Assembly (NCBI GenBank): GCA_024305405.1
Contig: JAKNDB010000110.1
Location: 992,001-1,056,000 of the forward strand
Length of the DNA stretch: 64,000 bases
Reading direction: 5' to 3'
From: Dirofilaria immitis
Taxonomy: Eukaryota > Nematoda > Chromadorea > Rhabditida > Onchocercidae
Within the stretch, counting starts at the first letter, position 1. Each line of letters starts with the position of its first letter. The position numbers and the translations under genes were made by a program. The notes beneath the pieces were generated by a model, which did not search any database, was not told where the DNA came from, and was given only the letters and a program-made list of their open reading frames with translations. Shown here piece by piece: positions 39,759-53,190 of this stretch.

Positions 39759-41879
39759 ATGACGGCTTTGTCCACAAATTGGAAGCAGTTGCAAGAGGTA
39801 ACTTTGAATATATGTTATCCACTTTCAGATTCTGAGATTCTCTTGTTAAAGTATACGTAGAACAGCAAATCTGGAAAGTTAAATTGCATGGTTAGACTGA
39901 GGCTTTTCACATCTTTTGAATTCTTAAATAAAGCAATTCGATTTGAATTGCTTTATTTAAGAAAACAAGCAACTTTGTTCGAGACATAACTTTCATTATG
40001 GCTCCTTCTGAGGTGTCTAATTTTTCTTAATTATCTATATGATATTTCCAGTTCATATAGCCTAATTTATTATGACTGATCGCAGGAGTTGAAGCAGGAG
40101 AAGACAAAATCAGTAGATAAAGCTAATGATAAGCCATATAAAGAAAGTGTCATTTGGAAGCGTAAAAGAATAGCTCGATTAGCCAAGAAGAAAGCGAAGC
40201 GACAAAGGCTTGGCAAAAAAAGAAGAGATTTTAGCTCGCATAATTCATCTTTAAATGTTGCAGAAGGTCAACATGAGTAAGTAAAACATCTTTTTGTGGC
40301 TACTTTTAAATCGTGCTACAATTTCGATAACTGAATGCTTTCTTATCATCTTTCTATTCACTTCGTAAGTTGAGTGCGTGAATAGATTGGTAAAATTAGT
40401 AAAATTTTCACAGAATTACTTTGCTCTTTTCCGATACTGACAAAAATGATAATTGATTGTTTCAGTGGCTTTTAAATCATCCTGAATGGCTATCTGTCAA
40501 ACAAATCTTCATCTTCACATGCTTTTAGGCCAATAATTAAAGAGGAAATTGAATGATTATCTTAATTGGATTTAAGGTCATATTCCTGAGAGTGATAATT
40601 TTGTGACTTACCAGAAATGATCTGTTCTTTAGGGAAGGCGAGCTAACAAATGCGCTTGGATTAGACTGTGAATATGTAGGTGTCGGTATTAATGGCAGTG
40701 ACAGTATGCTTGCAAGAATTTCAATCGTAAATATGCAGGGACGATGTGTATACGATAAATATGTAAAACCAAGAGAAAATATAACAGATTATCGTACCTC
40801 GGTGAGCGGCATTAGGCCCATTAATTTGGTAAATGGTAAATTTTGATTTTGATCATAGTATTATATTCACTATATTGCTAGACTTTTATAACCCCTTAAG
40901 GACAATATTATTAGATCAAATTGTCTGGATTAAATAACTCTTTACATTAATTCTTCGACCATTTACATGAAAACGGAATAAGCTCTTTCCATTTATAAAA
41001 TTTGTTGCTTATCTTCTTTTCTCTATCTCCCTGAGGAGGAAAAACACAGCGAAGAGGGATGAGAGCGGAAAGAGAATATTCAGGAAAAATTACGATTTAA
41101 ATGCTGCATCATTTTTATGTTGGATGTTAAAACATTATATTGTAGGAGAACCATTCCAGAAAGTTCAAGCAGAAGTGCATAAATTGCTCGATGGTCGAAT
41201 TGTTGTCGGACATTCTCTTAAGAATGATTTCAAAGTGAATTTGTAATTTGCAATTATGAATGACATTATGTATACATGTAGATTCCTTACGGGATGAGTT
41301 GGTCAATTTCTTGTTTGTTATTTTCAGGTTTTGAATCTTTTTCATACGCGTAAGTTGACAAGAGATACCGCCAGATATTTGCCATTCCGTAAGCTTGTGA
41401 ACGTCTCAAGAACTCCATCATTGAAGTTATTGGCAAAACAGTTGCTAGGTATTGATATTCAAAACGGGGAACATGATTCGGTTGGTATTTCCTTACTATT
41501 CCAAAAGTTGTTAAATAAGAGGCTTTTGAATAATCTTATAGAAAAAGTATTCTTAAAATTTCGTTTAAGAAAAATGATGGAATGAAATACAACCTCCAAA
41601 ATTCGTTGTCCGTTGTGCTTTTATGATGCTGTGTTTTAAAAAGTGATATTTAGCCTTTTTGAGCACGAAGTTGGCTTACTTCTTCCGTCAGTCATATGAA
41701 TAGATAGGTAGTTGTATTTTGTGTACCTTGATGTTCCACGAAAAATATATTAAAAGTCTGAATCATTGAGAATACAAATCCTTCAGTTTCAGATTGTCGA
41801 TGCACGAGTAGCAATGCGATTATACATCTTGAATCGGAAACAGTGGGAAAATGATATCCGACGATTTGGTAACCGGTGA
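39759..41879 (+). CDS. REXO4-like DEDDh 3'-5' RNA exonuclease
   Basis: REXO4/Rex4 proteins are nucleolar DEDDh exonucleases linked to pre-rRNA processing. Exons 39759-39797, 40086-40276, 40633-40835, 41146-41234, 41328-41480 and 41793-41879 encode about 253 residues with all phases matching and no frame break. A strongly basic N-part (KRKRIARLAKKKAKRQR) probably acts in nucleolar targeting. Catalytic motifs are in order: Exo I GLDCEYVGVG (family usually DCEMVGVG), the VYDxYVKP and VSGIRP family blocks, Exo II GHSLKND, and Exo III GEHDS spliced to IVDARVAM, giving the conserved H and D. The exonuclease core covers roughly residues 80-245. AATAAA lies at 41943-41948 after the stop. The ATG directly follows CTCAAG, so trans-splicing onto the start codon is possible. 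The donor after GEHDS is GTTGGT; reading through instead would destroy the last motif. Confidence 0.9.
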
Positions 41880-43104
41880 TAATTCCACGCCTCTCGTCCC
41901 TACTTGTGACTTCTCGAAGTATTCTCGACACTTGTCAGAAGCAATAAAAACTGTTTTAATCACAACCCACGATTTGCTAGTTCAACCTACTGCAAGCGAT
42001 TATTTTCTCCTCCAACCTCCTCCTCCCACATAATTAATTCCTCCTACTGTTTACGCAATACGCGGTTGGGTTATTGATGTGAGGTGACTGATATTTCCAT
42101 CAAAGGCGATAAATTCATATATGCTGTATGCGGTTCCTACGCCCCTTTGGTTCCGCTATAGAAATTTCTTTCGTAGAATTGTTACACTATAATTTCAGTA
42201 AGCAACACACCCTTTATTACTTCCAGTACAAAATACACCATGCAAACAGGAACCTAGTTGCAAGAAAGTAGAAAGAGAAAAAGTCTTATACACAACTGGA
42301 TACGAAAAGTTCTTCTGAGGCAATTTATTTGGATCAGAAATGTGAAAGAAAGATTAAATAGAATAGCCGAAACGGAAGATATTCGTTGCCAGAAACGTAT
42401 GCTACTATTGTATGAATCAGCCAGCAATACCACGGATAGAATGAAAAACCAGATAAATTCTTAAACATAGTGCTTTAAAGTACACCGCCATTCGCACAGG
42501 AAAAAATCACCTATATAAAATCCAAAACAAAAACAAATTCATCAAAGAAAACAACACAGTTCGTAACACCGAGATAATGAATAACTTTTACACATTTTCT
42601 TGAAAGGATTAAAGATCGTCTCTCTATTATTAAATATTGAGGGAATTGATGACTTTTCTTAGTTTTTTCTTCTCTTTGCTTGCAAAACGAAGGGCTTTAT
42701 GTGTAGGTGTATGAGTGTGTATATGTGAATGGATGTAAGACAAAGGAGGGATCCTTCAGAAAATTTTTTGCTCAGAAAAAGGAAAAATAACAACGAGGAT
42801 GAAGCGCCAATCTACTGCAGATCATTTGGTGACGAATAGTAGGAAGGATGGACGGAATAAGCGCTTCAAATCTCAATTTTCCATTGGAAAAGCCACAGAA
42901 CTTCATTAAAAAAGAGGAGGGAACCTGTAAATGAAACAAAAACATACAACAAATCGTTCAAGAAAACAAAAACAAAAAAGTGCAACAAAGCAGCGTCAGA
43001 ATAACTGCCATAAATCTGACATATTTTAGCAAACCTCCTTATCATAAAAGTAACCACCCTGATCGGAAAATAGTATGATGTTGCCTCCTCTCCAAATACC
43101 TTTC
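41880..43104. other. Region between convergent REXO4 and CNBP 3' ends
   Basis: It probably holds the 3'UTRs of the two convergent genes. AATAAA at 41943-41948 suits REXO4. The stretch 42226-42470 has short coding-like pieces in two frames (CKQEPSCKKVEREK, then a basic frame at 42258-42464), but no start, splice logic or family match, so I do not call a gene. Confidence 0.4.
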
Positions 43105-44393
43105 TTAGTCACTGCGGTCACTGCGCGGACATTCACGACTGATGTGCCCTATCTGTTGACAATTATAACACCGTTTCGACTGATCTGAACCGGAATCTGG
43201 GCAATCACGTGAAATGTGACCGAATCTGCCGCAATTATAACATTTTTGATTCCCACCACCACCACCAATGCGACGTTCCGTTGGACACTCCCGAGCAAAA
43301 TGTCCAAAACCTATAAAGACCTTAAGTCGAGATTTGTACGAAAAATCTAAATTTAATGAATTTAATGAACACTTGTATGAAGCGTATTCGGTATTATCCA
43401 ACTGTTATTAGTTGATGTGCTGAGTAAATAAGAGGAAATTTTTCTACAGATCATATAAATTAATCAAATCGTTTACCACCGCACTGATAGCATTCGCTCT
43501 GACCTGAACGTCCACCACCGCGTCCACCATAATATCGACCACCACCACGTTGGTTTGGACACTCTCGAGCAAAATGTCCTGACTGTCCGCAATTAAAACA
43601 ATCTGAGATCAAAAAACCGAATAAAACGATCGAAAACTGCAGGTGCTAATTACACGGCATAGTAAAAATAGCTCACTAAAAACAGTAATTTATTTTCTTT
43701 CGATTGGATTTCTGTAGCTATAGTTTAATAAACTCTCATTTCGTGCTACATCAGTATCCATAACACGATGTGTAATAGCCTACCCATAACTTTAAGACTG
43801 CAGCCTTAAAACAAAATCTGAATTACTTTCTTAAGCAATTAGAATATCTGTTGCTACAGACATCATTACGCGCACTTCTATCTTTACCTTTATAATACGT
43901 CAAAGAATGGTAATACTTCCATAACGTCCCATCCATGTTTATCAACACAAGCGATATGTCAGCACAAAATACAAATACATAAATCAGGTGAACCGATTAT
44001 CGTTATCTTTATTAAAAAAATTCAACAGAATGATCCCAAATGATCAAGAAATAGCTTTCCAAAATGAAAGGGGAAATATCATGTAATCATACTAAAATCG
44101 TAAATGAATCTCATTTCAACTGGCAGCATGGCTCTGTTTAAAAAAACCCTGAGAATGTAATTCAGCCAAATCTCAACTAATAAAAAGATACAAATATAAT
44201 TTTGCGCAAGAATAACAAGTTACACCTACCTTAACTATATCCGAAGCTACTTTTAAAGTACACTCAAAAACAAAAGAAAGAAACTAACCTCCCAAACCTA
44301 CTCGTCGGACCTCTTGAATTTGGGTAGCGCAATTCCTGGCAAAATGTCCTTTTCGTTGCATTTGTAGCACCTGTCTGGGTCGCTGTTACTCAT
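43105..44393 (-). CDS. CNBP-like nucleic-acid-binding protein, five CCHC zinc knuckles
   Basis: CNBP proteins are small cytoplasmic/nuclear RNA- and ssDNA-binding proteins that promote translation. Minus-strand exons 44393-44289, 43602-43477 and 43310-43105 give about 145 residues. Each knuckle follows CX2CX4HX4C: CYKCNE(K)GHFARNC, CFNCGQSGHFAREC, CYQCGGFGHFAREC (split by intron 2), CYNCGRFGHISRDC and CYNCQQIGHISREC. A Gly/Arg-rich stretch (RGGGRYYGGRGGGR) follows knuckle 2, like the RGG box of vertebrate CNBP, which has seven knuckles. Exon 1 as written loses the first knuckle after CNEK. One more A in the A4 run (plus-strand T4 at 44350-44353) restores the knuckle and also gives exactly the phase that exon 2 needs, so an assembly error is likely. 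A 5'UTR acceptor (TTATTCCAG) lies at 44483, 89 bases upstream of the ATG. Confidence 0.9.
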
Positions 44394-47300
44394 GGCTCCA
44401 GAATACACTCCTACCTCGTCTCTTCAACCGCCTCCGACTTACTCTCACACCACAAAGCACGCTTCACACGCCACCTACACACCTGGAATAAAAAAAAATC
44501 AACTTCAGAACAACAAAGAGCAGTACAGCAAACAATATAGTTCAGAAATGTAATCAAAACAGTCGTCACCAGATCAAATAGTAGTCATAAATTAAGATAT
44601 TCCAACATGTGATAGAAACCTATCCCGCATTATTCCATAAGCCGAACCACATTTATTCGTGATTTAATCAACGAGTAAAATCATAAATTATCAATTTGAG
44701 AAAATCAATAGTCCACAACATTCATCCCAATTCAAGCAAATTCGAAGTATAATTCCGCAAATTAACAACTACTCGAGAAATTCGAATTTTATCTTCCTCC
44801 TACAATAAGTTTGTAAGATTGCAATCATCTTGTTGAAGGATTTTTTCTGCTATTGCTCAAATAACGACACACAGCAAGAATCAACAGAGCGCGTCTAAAT
44901 GTACGCAAGATGCTTCAAAATACTGCATCCCAATAAACATTCGTATCGCCGTCGAAACATATGCTACTCAGTTCCCGAGACTTAACTGAATAACCGGATA
45001 AATAACCAATGAAAATAGTAATTCCAGCCACCGAGCATAATATTCAAAACCATCCCTACATCCCCACGATCACACCAACACTCTCCAGACCGAACACCTT
45101 CATGGGCCAAGTAACCCAAATTAGAAAAAATACACACCTGCCTTGGCACTCCGCCATGGAATATTACCAATCACCATATCTCAATCTTCGTTTCAAGAAG
45201 TCGGAAAATATTTTGCAGACATTTATCATATAGCTATTCATTTTAAATTGCCGGTATATTTCAGCTTTTTGTACTCCGCTACTGCATAGAAATTTCGTTG
45301 AATAAAGCTATGTATTGGCACGCCAAACAACCAACGCATTATTAGCAAAAGAATAAATCATTAACAAATCGAAAAAGATCAATAAATGAACAATAAACAA
45401 ACTTCAAGAAATCAATGAAGTTCAACAAATCAACGAACATCAACAAATCAGCAAATATCAGCAGGGTATAAATGAATCAGTAAATATAAATGAAGTTCAA
45501 CAAACAATCCAATCATCCAATCCAAATAGGCTGATATCGAATTCCATTGTTTATGATATGAATCTTGTATCGGTATCACCATTAATAATTTAAATGAATC
45601 GTCTTTCGGAATACCCGGCAAGGATAGTAAAGAGAGCGAAATTTACATATTGTGTTTATCTATCAGCAAAAAAAACCCTCAAAATATAATGAATTTCAAG
45701 TTTAGGACAATTCTTAATATATATGTATCAAAAATGAATTTTAGATTTCTGGAAATGTTAATACATCTATGAATTAAAAGTCTTAAAAGAGACAAGTTTT
45801 TAATTTCCAAAGGTCTTGATTCAAATATGGATGAAAATTAATTCTGATTCAAACTGGTTTCAAGAATTTTCACGAGTTCCACTGTAAATATGCGAAAAAA
45901 AATGATTTACTTGAATAATTCCACTAATATGACCTTTTCGTCCCTTTATCAGACTTTTAAGCTTTTAAGTAAAAATAATGCAAAAGGTTATAATGTACAT
46001 GGAATTTACTTGTCGAAATGAAACGCTAAATTATCACTGCTGTTTTGAGTCAAATTTTTATTTCCTAATGGATGATGATAATTGTATTTATTATTATCAT
46101 ATGCAATAATTTAATAATAAATCCATCTGACCAGGCATGCAAATGACCCGTCACGCTCCAATTATCTTCTTGTTGATCCATATATCATATGACTCTATTA
46201 TTTATTTTCATCAATTTTCATATGTCCTCAGAATTAACATAATATTATAACAGACAATATTTCATGTTGAATTCCAAAAATCATTCGTTATTTCAGAAAC
46301 ATATTCAGGTAAAAACCATAGTCCTATTCGGATAAATCACTTGATCAATACCAAAACATTGTTGAATGTTTGAAAATCATTGGGAGAATTAATTCTATGA
46401 ATCAAGTTCTTCATGCTCAAAATACCTGTCAAATCGATTCCAAAAATTCTTGACGCTTTATGAACCCGAAAATTCTCCAACTTCAAAAACTGTTGAACTC
46501 TTATAATTTCATAATTTATCACAGTTCTTATGTCTACGATAACAAAAGATAATTTAACTTCGTTTATTTTTATTTATATACCGGCTATAATTGTTTTTGT
46601 TGGGTAATTATTTCCGCCGTTGAACAATTTAACAATTCGAAAAAGGTATGCAAATATATCCTTTATTATGGCAGCTTTATCGATATAATACAGAATATCC
46701 CGAAGGAATGCATATTTTACAGAAAAATTTTTGTTCGCTTTAATTTTTTTGCATACAAAGCTGCGCATTTAAGATGTTGAAAAGTTTAACACTACTATGA
46801 ATATCAATAGTTTTTTTCTATTTTAATTGAATGCCACAACAATTTCCTACATTCTTTAACAAGAAGTATTGCTTTATAATCCATAGATAATTTGGAGAGA
46901 ATTAAAAATAAATTTTGATTAGTGCAAAAATAGATAAAAACTTTTATCACCACTAATCAGTTCATTAATGTTTCATTTGATGGTACCTACTTTGCAAAAA
47001 AGAGGGAAGGAAGAATCGAGAAACTGCAAGATGCAAAATAAGCTCCTATGTACAAATTGATGAAAAATATGCTGTTACTCCGAAATTCCGATGAATTATT
47101 TGTTCAGTGAACTTAATTAGTTTTATCAAAGAGGGAGAAAAGGAAGAAGAAAGGCAAAAGATTTCTTTAATCAAAAACTTGATGGTGAATCTGAAATCTT
47201 ACACTTTTAAATAATTAGAAAATTAGGAACTTAACTATTCTTGTGCAACAAAATATGTTTTGCTAATTACTGTGCGAAATATTAATTTCAGTAACTTCTT

Positions 47301-48277
47301 TTTTGGTGGAAAAAATGAAGCAACGATGGATTAACAAAACATTCGGTACATATTCAAAGATTTAAAAGAAAATTACCATATCAACATTCAATAGTTCCGA
47401 CAAAAACAACCAAGACTATTACGAAAATCCAATTTCAAATTAAATTCTGAATTAAGATTTTTGCAATGATATATATGAAATACATGTGAATAAAAACAGA
47501 AGAAAACAAAAAATAGATGTGTGAAGTTGTCAAAATAGCAATACGGATAACACTAATACTATCTATTTTTTTGGAAAGATTTTGACTAAATATCAAATTA
47601 ATAATATTATTTTTAATGCAAGTGACATTTTGGCATATCATCAATCAAACTTCAAAGATATTTTCAATCAACAAAAAGAAGAAATAAAAAAGAATTGCGT
47701 TAAATTTATCCTGTTAAATCTTATGGTTTATTGATTGATGATAGAAACTTTTGCAGAAGGAAAAAGTTTCATTTTTTACTTTTTCGTTTTTAAAAACGAC
47801 AATCCACAAATTGTAATATTTTTCCCAATGTTGTCCATGTATATTGTGAACCACCAACGTTGGTACATGTTGCCATCAAACTTGATGATGATGTTATTGA
47901 TTTCCTTTGCTGTAATTAACATATAATATTTGATGAAGATATTAATTGAATTATTGCTTAATTTTTTTATTAAAACATGGTTTGAGATAGTTAAGAAAGC
48001 GAAAAAGTTTACTTAATATTCTAGTAATAAATAAATTTAAATGAAATATTTCCAAGCAAATAAGAAAAGAAATGTCTAATTTTTTAGATTTTGGAATGAA
48101 ATTTTCGTCATTAATTATATGTAATTAATTATGAATATATATAATTTTTCAAATTTGCAAATTTTTATTGATTTTATCTCAAAAGACTGCAAAAATCCAA
48201 ACAACTAGAATTCGAAGTTCAGAAATGATTGTATTGAAATTGTAACGAACAAGAAAAAACTCAGGAACAATTCGAAA
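44394..48277. other. CNBP upstream region and intergenic DNA
   Basis: 44394-44482 is probable CNBP 5'UTR downstream of a pyrimidine-rich acceptor. A minus-strand ATG GCG GAG followed by a CAG/GTGTGT donor at 45157-45138 might be an upstream first exon, but its frame does not join the CNBP frame. 45360-45525 is low-complexity ATCAACAA-like sequence. Nothing recognisable was seen from 45.6 to 48.27 kb. Confidence 0.4.
45360..45525. repeat. Low-complexity ATCAACAA-type repeat
   Basis: Irregular repetition of AATCAA, GTTCAACAAA and ATCAACAAATCA over about 165 bases, diverged and non-coding in appearance. Probably old tandem-repeat DNA. Confidence 0.55.
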
Positions 48278-49846
48278 TTAATGAATCTTTACAACCTGAT
48301 CATATCCTTCAACCGTAGCTGATTGTCCTTTTTCAGTGCATGTTATAGATACTCTTGCTCCTTGGCTATGCGTATTACCAAAACTAACATCACTGTAATC
48401 AAATCGATATTGATCATCTTGATCAACTGATTTCACCGGATACAAGATTAAATCTGAGCATCGAGCAGCTGCATATGCTAAAATACAAATAGTTATAGCT
48501 ACAAATGATTATGGATTAAAACCTTAAAAACAAATCTGAGATGGGAAATAGAGACAGTGGACATAAAAAGGATCAATATAACAATCGGAAAAAGTAAATG
48601 AAGAGATACAACTGCGAAATAATTATTGGAATCGGAAAGTACCCTCTGCCTATTTCAAAAGATTGATTTAAATTTAGAGAAAAATTATCGTTATGAAGAG
48701 ATAATTACGCATTGAAGTGGAAGGATAGTTGCTCAATATTTTTTCCTCTTAAAAATATTATTTTTTCATATGCTTTGCATTAAAGAAAAATGATTTTAGT
48801 GATCGGATTTTTACTGAATTCCAAAAATTGCAAATCTAGTTGTTAATGATTGATATGTATGAAAAATTGATTGGAAATAATAATTACAATTAATTTCTTT
48901 CCCTTTTTCGTTCGCAAAATTTTTTCTTAATTGCAAAATTTATAAAAATGTATATGTATTATATGGCAATTTATCAAATACAGAAAACGATGAAACGATG
49001 AAAACATTAAGACTGGATTTTATTCATAGGTAAGAGTTGAAATTCTTAAGTGTAAAAAAAAACATAACAATAATTTCAAGGTAACCCCATGTAATTTGAA
49101 ATGCAGATTTTGAAGGTTTTGTTGATAAAATTCAATGAAGAAATTAGAAGATTGTGATATCCCCGTAAAATGTGCAAATTTCTAGGAAAATTGTAGTTTA
49201 AGCAGATTCTAAAAATGGAAGGAAAAAATATCTATAGAGATTCAAAAAAATTTTTTGCTTAGAAGTTCCGCTCAATATTAACGATGAAATTCAATTCAGA
49301 TGAACTCATTTTCATATTAATCATAAGATTTATTTTAAATAAAACTTGATGCAATGCTAAATTTAGTAATGAATATGAATTTCCAACTTTTTTTCTTGAT
49401 ATCATTGAATTTCAGTATTATCGATAAATTTAGCAAACAACATAAATTGAAGCAAAAACGCCGGATCGCTTTGATTCATGTTAAGGTGATTTAAATTGAA
49501 AACTCAACAGTATAAATTAAAAATATCAAGATTTTAAAATGCTGAGATTTAAAATCATCTTAAGTTTCGATTGTCTGATAGTGGCACAACTAGATGGTGA
49601 GTAATGTATATTTGACATATGAATCATTGTTGGAATTCAGAATCCAAGAAATCCAAAAACGTAAGCATCATATATGAAATATATAAACATTTAAAATTTT
49701 GAAAAATGTGTAAAAACTTCAAATTTGAAAAGAAATCGAAACAAACTTGGATCTTGATTAGGAATAAATCCTGCTGGTGCACATCCATAAATAATAACTG
49801 TCGATGTGATTAGAGTTATGATAATAATTGACTGTAGTGGTATCAT
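48278..49846 (-). CDS. Small secreted protein, two exons, family not recognised
   Basis: Minus-strand exons 49846-49747 and 48477-48278 join in phase (1/2) to a 99-residue protein ending in TAA at 48280-48278. The start is the ATG at 49846, giving a hydrophobic leader (SIIIITLITSTVIIYG) with a likely signal-peptidase site just before CAPAG. The mature part of about 78 residues has three cysteines (CAPAG, RCSDLI, ITCTEK) and a beta-rich look (YRFDYSDVSFG, ARVSITC). The pattern is faintly like short nematode C6-type or immunoglobulin-like extracellular modules, but I cannot place it. The first intron is about 1.27 kb, long for this window, and lies between leader and body, a common arrangement for secreted proteins. 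Both exons are too short to stand out as frames. Confidence 0.6.
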
Positions 49847-52800
49847 CAATAGTTGTTAATTGTAATCGTATTAATCGATTTTCTATTGATTAGTAAAATT
49901 ATTGATCTTCGAGTAATTTGCGTTTTTTTTTGAAAAAAAAATGCAGTAAAAATAGATTTAAAATTGAATCGGACAGACTAAATAACAAGCAGCAACAAGG
50001 GGACAAAAACTTCGTTCAGACACAGATTTGAGGGCAAAAGGATTTTGATTCTCCACGACCGTATCGTTAGCATTTTCAACACCGTTTTTAGGTCTATTTA
50101 CTCAAAATTTTGTTACAATAATGATACCCATTGTAGCGGGAAACGAGATGAGGGAGATAGAAAGGCAGGGGATAGGAACTGATGAATAAATACGAAAAGG
50201 TTTATAGGGATAGGTAATATACCTGCTCAGGTATAATCCATGTATGGCTATATCTATGCAGCTGGTTTGTTTGACTATTATTTTGGGAAAAAATTGAGAG
50301 AAACGATCGCACCTATTGCCTTTACCTTCCCCTCCTCCTCCTTCTTTTCCTTTTCCTCATCCTTCTCCTTCCACCTTGTCCTCTTCCTGTTTTTCGAATT
50401 TCCAATTTAACTAAATTTTTGTTGATAAAAATTTAATATAAATTCATTCACTTTCGATCGCTGCTATTAAGAAAAGGCAAGGCGGAAAAATTATGAGATG
50501 AAATAGCCATATGAATGAAAAATAAATTTCTGCTTGAAGAAAGCCAAACAAATGCAATTTATCAAATTTCGACATGAATTTATGCGTGTAATTATATATT
50601 CCCGTTGTTACCATACAATTCCATGGAAATCTGTTTGGCTTCGTTTGATTTGGCCAAATTATGCAAGAAAAGAAAAGGTAATAGAGTTTAGACACAAAAT
50701 AAAAGGACTTGAATCTTTCATTTTTTTTTTTTTTTGGATATATTGAAAATAAAAATGATTGAATTTCTAATTTCACTTTAGAAATAAAAATTATACGATA
50801 TGTTTGCGATACAAATTAAGCATTTTGCTTAATAATCATAATCACTTATTCAGTAATTGTGGTGCAATTATTAAAACAGTTGATGGCATGATCTAGTTAC
50901 TTTTAAATTAAATTTATACATTGGAGCTATGCTGATTTGGAAATTTTTAAATCAAAAAAGAAAAGAAGTAATTGGCAATTACCCAAATCAGAAACATTGA
51001 AAAATGACCAATTGGAAATCCTACTATTGAAATATCAGTGCTTTTTCTTTTTGTTTACTATAAGGTAAATTGTAGAAATCATCGAAATTTCAGATACGTT
51101 TTTTTGGTAACCATTTTTTTTAATTTCAGATAATTTCATTAATTTGTAATAATTTGCATAACGTATTCAGAATTATTCATGCTAATAATTAGATAATTAT
51201 ATTTCATAATATTTTCTCTCTTTCTTTTAATAAAAAATTTTGAAATAGATAAGATTATTGCTTCCTAAATTTTAACTACTACCGAAATTTTCTAATCCAT
51301 CTTGGATCAACTTTCACTGATTATATAGACAAACAAAAATTGGCCTAAATATGAACTAAATTCATTCTGGCATTCTTTCTTTTCTTTTCTTCCCAAAAAA
51401 ATTTTGAAATGATGAATTCTTTTCAAGATTCTTAAAATGGAACTGACCTATTTGCTGCTTAATGGCATTTATTTTAACGATTTTATATTATTTGAATGGT
51501 GGAAATTACAGTCGTGATTGAAGTTCTTCGGGGAGAAAAAGCAATGGGAGACAGATTGATGCCTAATCATATTATTAATGCTACTTCAAATTTATATTTC
51601 GGAAGATTAGCCATTCACTTATGTTCAGAAAATTGGCCGATTCACTTATCTACCACTTGTCATCTTTTGACTACTTTTCTAACTTTTTAATACTAATTAT
51701 TTGTTACCAGAAACTTCTGAAGAATTAATTAAACTTTCGACTATTCGGCATTATTAATTTTATAAATTTTTTGTAAATTGTAAACTCTACTCAAGAATTT
51801 TGAAATTGGATAGAGAAAAATGAAAAATACGGTTTCAGCAGAAAAACCAACTTATTTTCAGAATTATCATTTACTGATATGATTGGATACGTTCTTTGAT
51901 GAAAAAGAAATTAAGGAATGGCCAGAAAGAGGAAAAGAAAAAAGTGGCGTTAATTTTGAATGAGGTATAAACTGAAGGAAATCCGGATGAAAAAAACAAC
52001 GAAGCTTTTCGGATATCTCAATTATGTCAAAGCGTTGCAAGTAATTAACATCATACAAAAGTTAACTTTTTCACAGTTTTTTTACTTCACAGAAAAATAT
52101 GGTATTGTATGACATAACCATATTTACATTGCACTTGTTTTTCTTGTCATTTGTATAAACTGATCTGATATTAAAATTTCATTTTTAAATCGCTTTTTTG
52201 TCGTTATTTTCTTTGGTATAAAATAATATAGCATGATAAATATATAAATAAAATGGTTGAAATTACTGCGTAAAACAAAATTTTTATTACGATTATTTAA
52301 TCAAAGATCAGAAATGCTCCAAGCAAATATATCACATATAATTTAGCAATATAACACATATTACATGTAGCGGAAAAAAATTAAAGGTAAGAATTCTTCA
52401 ATTATTTGTTATTACCTTCTGCGCAAATGGAATTTGACTACTGCAAAACAATTTTAACTTTTTTGAAAAAAATTTCCGCGTTAATTTTATACAGATATTT
52501 ACATAAATAAGCAACAAACAAAAGACAAAAGGAAAAAAACTGCTCTATTCATAATTTGATCACTTGAATTCAGAAAAGGCTTATTAATTAAATTAATTAA
52601 ACGATTTGAAAAAAAACGAATTAAATATGACAGCAAGATAAGATAGCATTTCATGCAATGCTGAATAATGTAAATATTTATGTTTTATAGATTAAAACAT
52701 AGAATAGAAAGGCTGTTCAACTATTTTTCATCTTTTACGACATTCTTCAAATTTTGTTTTTACCAAGTATTTTTAATTAATTTTTATATTATTCGTAAAA

Positions 52801-53047
52801 ATCCGCGAAAAGATTGTGCATCATATAATGCTCGTAAAATTTCAATTCGAACAAACGTAGTGGTGAAGGTTTGAATGTCCCTTAAAAATTCTGTGGTATA
52901 ATTGATTTTTGTTTAATATAATTAGCTTATTTTTCTTTTTTTTTTTCGAATTCGAAGTTCATTTGTGGTCAATATCAAGTATCTCTCGCAACGATATTTA
53001 GCCATTACTTAATTAAAATCTTTCGAGAATTAAATATTTACATAATT

Positions 53048-53190
53048 GAATACTCCATGGACATACCATATTTACTGGGCATCCGGTAGCGAACACCTCT
53101 CAAATCATGTTTCCGAAAGATGTAAAGAGATTGTTAATTGTAGAATGGCTAAAGTCGTACAGTTTAATAATCCAAGAGATATATGATTTA
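53048..53190 (+). mobile_element. Possible BEL/Pao-type LTR retrotransposon remnant
   Basis: One plus-strand frame reads WASGSEHLSNHVSERCKEI, then VVQFNNPRDI before a stop. It resembles the stretch near the end of the RNase H region of BEL/Pao elements, where SK--LS-FV-NRVKEI is followed by YVP---NPADI-TRG. Only about 45 codons are visible and nothing adjacent could be assigned, so this is a weak call. Confidence 0.25.

Noticed and set aside
45138..45157. Minus-strand ATG GCG GAG ... CAG/GTGTGT as an alternative CNBP first exon
   Set aside because: Joining it to the 44482 acceptor or to later CNBP exons does not give an open frame.
50444..50776. Overlapping frames on both strands (110 and 70 codons)
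   Set aside because: Neither shows motifs, splice sites or a plausible start; the two strands shadow each other over the same bases.
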